Position numbers and translations under genes: made by a program. The notes beneath the pieces were generated by a model, which saw only the letters and a list, made by a program, of their open reading frames with translations, was not told the DNA's origin and ran no database searches. DNA of 64,000 nucleotides from Clavelina lepadiformis (taxonomy: Eukaryota; Chordata; Ascidiacea; Aplousobranchia; Clavelinidae). This document shows positions 48,201 to 59,937 of the stretch, piece after piece. Numbering within the stretch: the stretch's first letter is position 1; each line of letters begins with the position of its first letter. The DNA is taken from contig NC_135241.1 of assembly GCF_947623445.1 (NCBI RefSeq), positions 5,644,501 through 5,708,500 on the forward strand. Reading direction: 5' to 3'.

Positions 48201-51200
48201 GAGAATGCTTTACGTCACACGTGTGAAGCTTTCAGCCGTTAATTCCATCATAGACGGCTTTGTTACAGACGACAGCATCCTTAAAGCCTCTTTGTTGAAC
48301 TCTTAAAAGAAATTAAAACGAGACCACCGGTATAATTGGTTTAAAGTTGTTATTTACCGTTTTGAGTTTAAATACAATGCAATAATGCCAAAAAAACAAA
48401 GCGTCGGCCTAGATTGGTACTATGCGTTGACCCGACGTAGTCAAACTGCGCCAGTTTACAAGAGTAGACGTCGTTTACAGAAGAACGGGACCTGCCGCAG
48501 CACAATAGAATGAATGTTTTACACAACAAAAGGTTACAAGATGAAAAGGACAGCAGCACTATTTGGTAAGAATGACCATCCAAAAGAACAGGACACAGAA
48601 AACAGTTGCAACTGTATAGCATCGACCAATTTTAACTTTTTTCAACTTTTTACACGAACGCCAATCGGAGTTCGTACGTTCATTATACATTAAATTAGGC
48701 CATAAACATAGGGCCTATTCGCTGCGCAATACATCGTGTATTTCACAATATTTTTACAATAATGTGCAGTGGCCCGTTTTTGGAAAACTACGAAACTGAA
48801 TTGTAAGTCATATCGGGCTTTTCGGGTCGAGTTCACGTTCGGGTTTAAGTTTGAAAAAAAAATCGGGCTAGGTTTGGGCCCAAATGTTTACTCACACTCC
48901 GCCAACTCCGTCATAATTTCACTATCTTCACATGACGGTACATGTTCCCAGAGTGTTAATTAAAATCCTCCGGCAGGGATCAAACTCATCAAAAGATGGC
49001 AGTAAAAGCATGGTGTCAAAAGATAACTTCGATTTATTCAGTAAATTTGACCTTCTGGCCTCATTCGGTTTCAAATACTTTTTCGCGTTCGTTTTAATAA
49101 TATGAGGCCCGTTTACGACTCTGGTCAGACCAACTATAATTTAAGAAATTTTGTTTTAATAATTGGATTTTGATGGTGGGGGTTTTAAATGAAACAAACA
49201 TAAAAATAGTTTGCTTTGTTCAAAGGTTTACGGTTCTTTTGCTTTTATCATTGCTAAAAATGAACAGTTTGAACAAATTCACTGAACGTTGGTTGGATAA
49301 ATACTGATGTGTTTAGATTTAGAAGAACCTCTGTAGCTTCTTACTGTACAATACTTGTGCCACAACGTATAAAACCAAAACTGATTCATTACAACTTCCA
49401 ATCCAAATTTTCTTTTATGAAAATTTATGTACAGTGTAGTAGAAAGTATAAAAACTTAGTAAAATTAAAGAAACTTGTATTGTTTATAAATACAGTGTAA
49501 ATTCTTGGCACTACTTGATTATAACAAAGGGACGCGCACTATGACGCTTGGCTTGTATCACGCATCACGACCTATGTCGTCACCTACCTTGTATGACGTC
49601 ATGCGACTTGCGCTTTCTGACAATTCCAGAATGACGTTGCGTTGTATTGACATAGACACCAGGTGGCCCGGATGTGCTCAATTGTATTTCCTCTGTGAGG
49701 TTTGCAGCCGAGATGATGTCATCATAATCGACACTTGGGCTTACTGAAACGTCCCGATGTCTAAACAATCAGGTCGACTTATAATCAACTGGCAATGCAA
49801 GATTTACTGAAAATGATAACTAGATGCAAAACAAGTAACTAGCCCCGCAAATAGGTGGAGAGCGGCCCGTTCAAAACACATCGGCGGTTGAGTTAGGAAA
49901 AACGTTTTGCATAAAAAGTTGATTTTAGTAATTTGGGGTTAAATTGAAGTAAGTTGGGCTTAGCTAACAAGGAGCCGAGAAAAATAGCTTTCAATGTGCA
50001 ATTTTTTCCAGTTAATAAACGAATTACTAATATTGATTGCACTGATTGCATTGAATGCGATGTCCACAGTCAGAGGTTTTGTTTACGATCAGTGAAACTC
50101 AAACTGACCACAGTCAGACTGACACTTGAAGTACAGTACAGTACAGTAAGCTGCTGTGACCCAAGCTAGATTTTGTTTTCAATTTATAACAAATTTCTTG
50201 CGCTTGTTGTTTCAAACGTACGATCAGGGCAAAAACAACTTGTTTTTATGATCTAATAAAATTTACATAAACGAAATGCCAGAAGCTGAAAAAACCATTT
50301 GCTACAAAAAAACTCAACGTTTATCACGGAACAGATTGATATTTGTAAAAATTTCTCATCTGATATATATCTGATTTTTATTATGTGAGTCTTAATGTTG
50401 AGAAACTGCTAATTTTGTTCATTTCGCTTTATCCAATTAACTGATGAGCAAGCTATTAGCTATTCCAATAAAGTTGTCATTTTGTTAGTGATGGAAAGAA
50501 ATACATTTTTTTCCGTTTACGTACGATTTCACTGAAACTTCTCGCAACCTGACACTGTTAATGGTCAATCATACAATGATCTGAACGTTTTGCTGTTGAT
50601 CTTCTATATTGCACAAATTAAACATTTTGGATCAAATCTGCTTGTAATACTCGGATTCGTGAGAATAACAAATGTGGTCAATATTAGTGTGCAATATTCG
50701 GATTTTCGTTTGCATACAATATTCGGTATATGCTTACAGGTACATAGCATAATGTACTGAGTATAACCGTCTGCTTCCGCACTGGAAAAAAACTCGCCCC
50801 AAAAACTCAAACAACCCACCAAATACGCACCCATTTTTCAATTCCACATTCTTATTAATTTCCAGCAATGGAATCGCGTTTTCATCTTCTGACATTTTTA
50901 AAATTGAATTATTGTTGTTCGTTACTTTGACAACCCTAACTAGTTGTCACTACATTCTCAAATTGCTATTCCAGTTGCAGTTCGTTCTAAACTCCGTCGT
51001 AACTCGTAAAGTCAATACCCTATATATCCAAATTCGGCGCTACTTGCTAAAGAACAGTAATACCGCAAACGCAGAAATCCAATTTTACAGTTGCCTATTG
51101 ATATACAACAGTATAAGACGGTATCACTACTGCAACTTCCGTTTGCATCACAAATGCAATTGTGACAGCGCAATGTATAATCACTGGGCAATCGATTACG

Positions 51201-52190
51201 CAATATTAACTGCTGCTTGTTACGCGATAATGACTTTTAAAATGCTTCACGTTTCAGCAGCCTACCTTTGTAGTTTCCACCCTACCGCATGTAATCATTA
51301 ACTGAGTAATAAATTGATGGATTTATTAGGATAGGAAAACATTTGCTCACTACGCAGCAGATCTCGGCCCACATAAACCGTTTGGTGTAGGTCAAAGGTC
51401 ATGTACCAACAGCGGTATTTCATCTGCCAGACGTTACAGATGACAAAGATCCGCCTACCTACATGATGTATACTCAGAAAAAGGATTGCAGATCGTAACC
51501 ATACCTATGGAAAATACCTACGACGCAAATTAAACAAGCTCGGCAATGCCAACGAACTTGTTACTGCTACTTCAGTAACGCGGTAACATTTTTCTTGTTA
51601 GGTTAAAGATGATTGTTAACATGACATGAGATACCGTGCCTTTTCGGTCTTTCGTCTCCATCTTTGGGATACACATTCACTTCCGAGTTTACGTCACTTC
51701 CTTCAAACTTGACTTCCACCTTGTCATCGATGACATCATCTTCGAGATGGATGTCCGTGTCGTAGACGGGGTTGTCGTATTCGTTTGTAAAAACGGAGCC
51801 ATTGCCTGATACAAATGGTGACAGTTTTTAATGTGTCTATGATGAGGTCACATGGTTATTAGTATACCATAATGAAATCATATGACTGATAGCCAAATGG
51901 AGGTAAAGCTAAAATCAGTTTTAAGCAAGAAAGTAATCCCGTTTGACCCTGGAAATTAACAACCTCACTTCACAGCAAAATACAGTAGTGAAACGTTTTC
52001 ACAGTATACGTTATAACGTTTAAAATTTTATGACCGCATTATCCATACATCATCATCATTGCTTGTGATACATACACTGACTTCATTCATTTCCGGTTTC
52101 ATTTGTTAGTGTAAAATATAAACACAGTCAAGCGGAATGTGACAACAACTTACTGGCTTCGGAAGGCCTGTGATTATGAGGTGTGGTCAT
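39221..52190 (-). CDS. SLC4A11: SLC4A11-like solute carrier (bicarbonate-transporter superfamily), complete, 22 exons, 853 residues
   Basis: Exons in order: 52154-52190, 51635-51805, 49660-49743, 46651-46700, 46388-46487, 45504-45626, 44357-44447, 44032-44128, 43526-43726, 43093-43177, 42798-42920, 42553-42666, 42151-42283, 41944-42017, 41429-41630, 41195-41301, 40859-41027, 40484-40660, 39858-39972, 39666-39746, 39423-39592, 39221-39278 (2562 nt, all phases agree). The cytosolic N-terminal domain (to about residue 345) includes [17 protein letters not shown] and [14 protein letters not shown]. The membrane domain has [100 protein letters not shown] and the end [11 protein letters not shown] long extracellular loop (about 495-530) has N-glycosylation sites (NTT, NMT). 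Vertebrate SLC4A11 moves H+/OH-, NH3 and water at the plasma membrane. Orthology over other SLC4 members rests on these SLC4A11/Bor1-type motifs. Confidence 0.93.
46701..49659. other. Large intron 3 of SLC4A11-like
   Basis: About 3 kb without exon-like sequence in the reconstructed frame. A possible hAT-like border (CAGTGGCCCG) occurs near 48,768, but no partner end was found. Confidence 0.6.
49744..51634. other. Large intron 2 of SLC4A11-like
   Basis: About 1.9 kb, non-coding. It includes a short tandem CAGTACAGTACAGTA near 50,135. No element with clear ends was seen. Confidence 0.6.
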
Positions 52191-55100
52191 TTTTGTTAGA
52201 GGCGTTGAAGAATTTGCGACGACGAGTTAGGTGACGTCGAGGAAAATCACCTTTTTCTTTTTACGTTTGAAAAGAAAAGTTTGCTTTCTGTCCAACGAGT
52301 GAAGTAACTTCATGCGTACGAAGTATACCTTTACAAAATAGGACAAATTCTAGCTAGTGACATACTCACCAATATTCCATCGTTAATAAATTATTACTGC
52401 AGTGGAAGTTTTCAAATTGTCATTGGATAAAACAAATCAATTAATTAGTTAATTATGTATACTGCGCACTTTGTTCAGCAGCGCAAAAGCGCTGATTTTA
52501 ATTGCAACTGTTTCAAGTACAACATTACAGAGAACAAGCCTATTGAGTTCCTACAATAGAACACAACACAGCCTCAAAAGCGTTTTAAACTTCTCAGTGG
52601 TATTTAAGCATTGCTACAAAAACTATTTGCTAATTCCATAAAAAATAAACAAGTCTTTACCTTAAAAGATATTCTTCTGCTTTCCCACTCTCGGCTTCAA
52701 CGCTAGTTCAGAGTTTGATGTTGTTGAAACTGGTAGAGAACTTGCGATCAATACAAACTGCCCCTCAAAAGCACTTGTCAAGTCGGGATGCCACCCAGGG
52801 CACGTATCAGGCAATACTACCATACAAAAGGAACAACCTACGTGATTGACCTATGCCTTTGGTGCAAAACACTGCAAAAATCAACTCTACGCGCTAACAA
52901 GGCTGATACAAACAAGCATGGTGATATAACAATCGCCTGCAGCTAGCCAACTATAAAACGCTTCAGCCATTATTTTGAGAAGGTCCGCGTTCCTATGATG
53001 TAGAAAGATTTTCGACAATAGTAAAATAGAACGTTTTGTGGTGCAAGAAGAAACAATATTATTGGCTTCTCGGAGTGAAGGACTATATGTAGATGCACAA
53101 GTACAATACAGACTACGTTCACTTCAAACTGCAGGCAGGATGTCTATATAACGCCGAGCGCTCTATACTGTGCCAATTGGACACATATGCTGATACCACC
53201 AGTGCAGGATATTAGACGTACAGTAGTTGGGCCTATGTAGTCTATAGTTTGTTTCAATCCATACAGAAAGACACCAAGGTTTTCTTTCCTATAGCCTAGA
53301 ATCCTAGATGGTTTAGTTATCATGGGCATGTACAAACGTTACCCTCTCTTTTTCGTTATAGTATCACTTTAATTATGAGACGACGACCGCTATCAAGTTA
53401 CAACCTATTTCGTATAAACTTAAAAAAACTGATTATGTCAATAACTTTGATTCATAAGTCCATAGCGACTAAAACTCGTTACATAAAAACGCGTAAGTGG
53501 GAAAACGCAAAAGCTTTCCAATACTTTCAGTAACTAACAGCGTCTGACTTTCAATCGGTATGACCCCTTCTTCAGAAAAAGTGCACTATTTCAAATGACT
53601 GGAACGACGCGGAAGAAAAAAATAATATTTTAGCGCAAACGATAAGAAAATGTTTTCAGCAAAACAGGTATATGTTGGACTCTTTCCGCATTTCAGAAAA
53701 CAACGCTGCATCCCCCTTTTTCTTCATGATTTTGTTGTTTCTTTAAGGTGGTCCCATTTGAGTCCCATTTTGAAGGAGTTCTTAGCGAGGTTGGGGACGT
53801 TGGGGTTAAAGTTTTGATAACTCGACTTAAAGGTCATGACGTCATTATACGGTCAAAAAGTTTTCGGTTTAATCATGGAAAAGTAATGTAATAGAATAAA
53901 TAGATGTTCAAAAAATGTGTATTTTTGATCTTTGCAGGGGATTATCCCAGAAATTGATGACATGGAAATGATATTTTGGGGATGTCAAAAACAAGTACGA
54001 AACGTCAGAACAGGATGACGTTATAGGCCTAGTGGCGGCACAACTTGGACCATTTAGGTTGTTTGTGCACAGTCTACAAACTCTACATGCTAATTGGTTT
54101 AGTGCTAGGTTGCAATTGCATTCAGTGCAATGCGGAAGGTCAGTTTGGCGTACATACGGTAATGAGTACGCCATCAATATGTAACGCCAACTCCAATCTC
54201 TAAAAAGAGGAGACACTGTCCTGAGAATTTGAAATGACTTTGCAATTGCCATTGTTTTTAGTACGGTAGTTCAGTATACCAGCACTGGTACCTTAGCTTA
54301 CATTGCAGTGGTTCTCAACCTTTATTTGTTTGTGGCATCCAAAATTGCTTGCCAATTTTTGTTAAACTTTGATTTGAACTTTGCTGTTATTTTTTTGTTT
54401 GTTTGAAATCTATGTAATTACTTTACACAAATATTTTAAAGCCAATATCGAGATTTAAGTGATTCACTAATTGTGGTCTATGTTGCGCTTTGGTCACTTG
54501 CTGCTGTTTAGTATGTTGAATTGTACTCGTAGGAGGTCATACAATTACAGAACTAAGTCTATAAATTGAAACCACTAAAAGCAATGCTGGTTTATTTTAT
54601 AAATACGACAGCTTTTTTTGAAGCTACATTTCTCTTTATAATTATTTTTTATACATAAACTAGCCTTGTACCTACCAAAGTCTTTGCATGCATGAAGATG
54701 AACCATATGCTTGCATACACCAAACTTTCCAATTTGGTTTGACCCTAAACCTAAATGTAATAGGACTAAAAATTCGGGAGTTACAAAAACTAATATACTT
54801 CATAGTAGGTCTGTAATGTATATACATAAAAATAAATCTGATTGCATTTTTGTTATTTGTAAAATATATTTCATTGTGTTGTAATAGTTTTAATGTATTT
54901 TAGCATATTTAACTTAACTTGCACCACATTTGCTCAAGCACCCTGTAACAAAAACTTGGAAAGCACGCCACTTCATTCTTTGATCAAATAAAGTCAAGAT
55001 ATGCAGTCACTTTATCTTGTCACTGGTTCTATATATACTGTATAAATCATAAACTCTATAGAATTGAAGTAATTGGCGTGGGCCATGTACGTATGGTGTT

Positions 55101-55392
55101 GCCATAAAATTAGGCGTAAATGTTGTATGCTTGGAAGAATATGCCATACGAAACATTATGTAATAAAATCTTCAGCAATAAGTAGGACTATTTTACCTAC
55201 ATAATGATAATAATAAATTTATGGTTTGTGTCGAGCTCTGTAAACTGCAGGGCATTTTTTCCAACATGAGTAACGTATTTTTTTTACTAAAAGTTTATGC
55301 ATTTTGTGAAGTTGTGATAATTGTGTTGCCTAATGTTTGTGTTATTAATTTTTTTGTAGTTGCCCACAGCGCACCAGTAGTAGTTTATTGTA
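52191..55392. other. Divergent intergenic region between SLC4A11-like and UBE2J2
   Basis: Probable promoters of both genes. A single hAT-like end (CAGTGGTTCTCAACC) lies at 54,306 with no partner found. A CRE-type octamer TGACGTCA occurs near 53,838. An open frame of 114 codons at 53,908-54,252 (minus) shows no domain. Confidence 0.45.
54306..54380 (+). mobile_element. Isolated hAT-like terminal sequence
   Basis: CAGTGGTTCTCAACCTTTA followed by GTGGCATCC matches the usual left border of Charlie-like hAT elements. The right end was not located, so the extent given is arbitrary. Confidence 0.35.
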
Positions 55393-56209
55393 ATGTCTTC
55401 TAAACGATCAAAGGTCCCCATTACTGCTACGCAAAGGTTAAAGCAAGATTACAATCGCTTGAAGAGAGATCCAGTTCCATTTGTTACTGCTGAACCTTTA
55501 CCATCCAATATATTGGAGTGGCATTATGTGGTAAGAATTCGGAAATATGTCAACTTGTGGTAAATGGTTGTACAAACTTAAAAATTTGATGTAAAATGTA
55601 GTTTTAATGTTTCGTTGTTGACAGGTACGAGGCCCTGATGACACCCCATACTATGGTGGTTTTTACCATGGAAAGCTAGTTTTTCCACGTGAGTTCCCGT
55701 TCAAGCCACCATCGATATACATGATTACGCCAAGTGGAAGATTCAAGTGCAACCAACGCTTATGCTTATCCATAAGTGACTTTCATCCAGACACATGGAA
55801 TCCAGCTTGGTCCGTGACAACTATTTTAACCGGACTTCTTAGCTTTATGGTTGAAGAAACACCTACTTTGGGATCAGTGGAAACTTCGGTATATACAAAG
55901 CAGAACCTTGCTAAGTGTAGTAGACTCTTCAACCTCAAAAACGAAACTTTCTGTGAACTGTTTCCAGACATTGTCAAAGAAATAAATAAAGCTATAGCTG
56001 AGGCAAATCATGGAAGGTTACCCCTCGATGCCCAAAATGAGAGTTCAACCACAAACTTGACGGGTGGCTCAGACACCCCACAGACTCCTGATATCAATCG
56101 TAGACAAGATCCACAAGAAGCCAATCGTGGCCTAATCAATTTAGTTATATTAGTAGGTGTGGCAATGTTTGGACTGGCGGTGAATAATATCTTAAAAGGT
56201 GCTAATTGA
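55393..56209 (+). CDS. UBE2J2: Ubiquitin-conjugating enzyme E2 J2-like (UBC6-type, ER membrane)
   Basis: Two exons, 55393-55530 and 55625-56209, join in phase (240 residues). The UBC fold starts at ATQRLKQDYNRLKRDPVPF. The signature of the non-canonical J family is present: EFPFKPPSIYMITPSGRFKC followed by RLCLSISDFHPDTWNPAWSV, which contains the catalytic Cys (LCLSI) and lacks the usual HPN. TILTGLLSFMVEETPTLGS follows. A polar linker leads to a C-terminal membrane anchor, LVILVGVAMFGLAVNNIL. The enzyme passes ubiquitin to substrates at the ER surface in ER-associated degradation. Size and layout fit the family. Confidence 0.95.
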
Positions 56210-57762
56210 CCAAAGCTTTAAATACTGAACAAATTTTATGTACTTTTCTGTTTAGATAATGTTCTACAATATGCTTGTTTTTAACTGTTGCTCAATGAAT
56301 TTAGTGACATGACCTGGTGTAAGTTACATAAAGAAACTTTATAACATCCACTTTTAATGACCTGGTTTCCTGGTGTACAATTTTTTCACCAGCATTTCTA
56401 TACAACAAGAAAACAACTTAAATAGTTATTTAGGGTTCCATAAATTTCTCGGTTTGATATTTAATTGTATATAAATTTGTTGTGAAAGATTGCGAATTAT
56501 GGCACCAATGAAGTTTCTTAGAACTGAACGTAAAAGATGTGCCAATGAAATTGAACTGCCTGCTAAATTTGTCATTCAGAAACTACTGCACTTGTTCAAG
56601 TACGAAAATACATTGCTGAGATCTGAGAAACTTGTAATTACATGTATATAATACTTTAATCTGATACCATGCACAGCACTTTCTTTTTGAGAAATGGTTT
56701 TCCGTTTTGGTGGTGTTGATGTCATCTGTTGATTTAATCAGTTATTTTTAGTTATTGACGTGGAGCGGCCATTGGATAAGCATCATTGGTCTGCTGTATG
56801 CGTACTGCTTGTTGCTTCTGCAGTAATGCCATGCTTGTAACTACTACACTTGTTTTGACCACATTTCAATATCGTATTTTATATCTTTGACCTTTGAAGT
56901 GTTTAGGTATTTTTACTTTTTCAATACTAAATTCAGTTATTTCTACGTTCACCATCCTGGTAAAAATTAAGTTTTCATTTAAAATATGGATGTTTTCCGT
57001 ATCTATTATGAAGTTCATAGTTCGTAGTTGTATTCTACAATGCTCTTTAATTTTGATGTATTTCTTTTGTTCAGATGTAGACTGAAATTGTATTTCTGTT
57101 ACCTGTGTTATAGTATGTCACGGCTTTGTCTGCTATATATTTGTTACTTACGGGTGAACCCAGCCTACCCAAGTAAAGGTATTGGATATTGGTGAAGTTT
57201 TCATTATCATACCATGCTGACTTGTTGCAACCAGATGGAAAAGCTGTAAGTACTGCTAAAGGTTAATTTTACTGTGATCTTGTGTTGCTAATATGACAGT
57301 TAGTGTTTGCAATTTCATTGTAACCTTACATGACAGTAAAAATATAAAAATAACTTCCAATTCAGCACAATGAAATGTTAACATGACAAAACTTTTCCTG
57401 TCTTTTCTTTATTAGGATTCAAGAAATAGGTAGTCAACAAACATAGAAAGACATTTCATTTTTATGCATCAACTTTTTGTCATCAATCTAATTTTGACTA
57501 AAAGCAATTAATGTTATATTCTTGAGCAGGCGTCTACTTGTTAAGGCAACATCTTTGTAAAAAGTAATAATTAATCGATTATTTTAATTCCGCTGATATT
57601 TGCAATAAATGTATTTCACTATTACATAAACACTAACATTGTGGGCTCAAAATAGCACCTACAGCATCGCAGTAATCTACATTTGTAAAAGTACAACAAA
57701 GCAGAATACAGGTCAGTTGGAAAGGTAGAATTTGTTCAGCTGATAATCTCATGTTTATGCTG
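56210..57762. other. Tail-to-tail spacer between UBE2J2 and the 57,763 gene
   Basis: 3' UTR sequence of UBE2J2 followed by AT-rich DNA. A 50-codon open frame at 56,499-56,651 (MAPMKFLRTERKRCANEIEL...) is treated as unproven. No other gene seen. Confidence 0.45.
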
Positions 57763-59919
57763 TTAATAGCTTGCCAAAAGTTCTTGCTGCAAGGCTTGTT
57801 TTCTCAATTGACGCATCTTGCTATTTTGTAATTTCCACCTCTCTTTTTCCATCTGTGTTTCTTTTGCCTAAAACACAAGTGATGCTGATTTAACTAAACT
57901 TGGTTACTAAAACTGGTTAAATTGACAATAAACGACAAATAACATTACAGTTAATCAAAGAGTTTTGTAAGTCTTTAAACTCATTTTTCGCTATCATAGG
58001 TTTATCAAGCTAATTGAACATAAAGCAAAATGCAGAAATATAGAATAAATTCATAATAAATTGTATATTTAACAAGGAAACACCAATAAGCAAATAGGCT
58101 TATCAACCCGTCTGCAGGAGACTTGAATGAAAGCATCTAACAATAATGAATGAACTTATTTAAACGTTCATGAGATTGCTGCATATCTCATTGTGTCCAG
58201 CTTGCTATGAAGATTTTCACGTTAGCCTGATTAAGACAACTTTACAAATGTCCAAATGTTAAAGCTGTTTAATCAGCCAACAGGAAAATAATTGGCTAAA
58301 TGGCAAGTGAGAACTTAATACTGATATTTTGTGCCAATTCATTGGTGCAACCCTAATAATTAAAATAAATTTATATAGCCTTACATTATCATATTCTGGA
58401 TTGTTTAACTTGTATGAAAACTTCCACAATAATCCTTTGTGACGTAAGCTAGTGTTCCTAGATGCAAGTGAAGCAGTGTCCGAATGTTTATCTGACCTGC
58501 CTCCATTTTCTGATGCATCTTTTTGGTTGATCTGGTATCTATGACTAAAGTTCAGGTGAACAAAGTGGGTTTAATGGAGGTTTTACAAATGTATGATACA
58601 TATGATGTGCATAGGAGCACAAAAAATACCTCTAGATAATTTTTAGTGGTGTAAAATGCAGACACAGAACATAACAGAATCCCAATATAGTACACATATT
58701 GGTGTTTACAAATCAAACAAAAACTAGATAATATACAGTATGTAATTTGTGTACAGATATTATTACCTATCAGTATATTCTCTATCATTGGTTAGTGACT
58801 TGAACAAAATTTTAAATATTTGGCCTGTTTGTATTTTGTAGGTAATTATTTTGAAGAGTTATAACCTAAATTAGATCTGTGAAACTGGGGTAAAAAGAGA
58901 AATTGATCAGTTGACTTGCTATAACCTGTTTTGTAAAGACATTGGGAGGTGTTTGATTCTTCCTTGAGCTTTTAATCTTCTGTATGAAAGTGGAGGAAGA
59001 ATCCTACCTTTATCATCAGTAGGAGGGACTCTTGCCTCAGAAAAGGCGTTTAATCTTTTCATTTCCTAAAGCAATATTTTATTAACAAAACTTGACCTAT
59101 CCCAACATTATTAAAGTTATGTGAATATTAAGTCGCTGTTTTGTATCTCACCGCCAATTCTTTTTCAGTCCATGTAATTTTTTTTTCCTTAAGAAGGTGA
59201 TTGCGAAATATATCTCCATACTGAATAAATCGTGCATAAGTGAAGCCACCCATGCGAGAAGGAGGAGGAATACTCAGCGGATACATAGATGCCACAAGTG
59301 TGGAAACCCCTCTTTCTGAAGGCTTCCACTCAGCTTGCTCACGGCTACTGAAATGCCTCCATACATTGGCGTTGTAGTCTGGGTCAGGTCTGTCTGGGAA
59401 CACGGGCTCAAGCTTACCGGCATCCATCCAAGTTTGGTATGAAGTGAGAGGATATATTATGGTCGATTCATCACGAAATGTCCTCAGTCTAAAGGCAAGA
59501 AATGAATGCATTTACAACAATATACTTGTGTAGTTTATCTGTTTTAATGTAACTGTAAACTTTGACTGTAACTGTATCGGTACTAGTACAACACTTTCTA
59601 ACTTTTATCCCATCTACCGGTTTCTAGCTGGTCAGTGCTTACCTTGTTTGAAAGGTGATTAGTATTTATTACCATAAACATCAATTATAAATTTTGACTA
59701 TAATGAACTCAGCATTTGGTATCAAAATGTAATAATTACTTACTTATGATTAAAACATATTTTTGTGTCTGTAGTTGGTGACTTCTGTAGAGCCAGCCTC
59801 GTTTCTGGTCGGGGAGAAAAAGCCGTGTATCGAGCATCACCATCACTGTAAAGTTTCTCCCTCTCCTCCAGTGACATTTGTGTGAAATTCTGCGGACTGT
59901 GGAACGATCCTATCGTCAT
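57763..59919 (-). CDS. Conserved-looking protein of unknown function, 5 exons, 238 residues
   Basis: Exons: 59744-59919, 59152-59488, 59008-59065, 58497-58544, 57763-57860 (717 nt, phases agree at every junction). The start chosen is MTIGSFHSPQNFTQM; an in-frame ATG 18 bases upstream is possible. The protein is hydrophilic with no signal peptide or membrane segment. It has SLEEREKLYSDGDARY, LTSYQTWMDAGKLEPVFPDR, NVWRHFSSREQAEWKPSERG, SMYPLSIPPPSRMGGFTYAR, and a charged helical C-terminus, METQ/MEKERWKLQNSKMRQLRK-like, ending ELLASY. Short proline-tryptophan-rich motifs plus a coiled C-terminus resemble small axonemal or sperm microtubule inner proteins, but I cannot name a family and this is a guess. 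Confidence 0.75.
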
Positions 59920-59937
59920 CTTGATGCAAGAAGTCAA

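Noticed and set aside
48768-49130. Possible hAT element starting CAGTGGCCCG
   Set aside because: No inverted partner end and no 8-bp duplication could be found.
53908-54252. 114-codon minus frame with several cysteines
   Set aside because: Cysteine spacing fits no zinc finger or EGF pattern, and there is no splice context.
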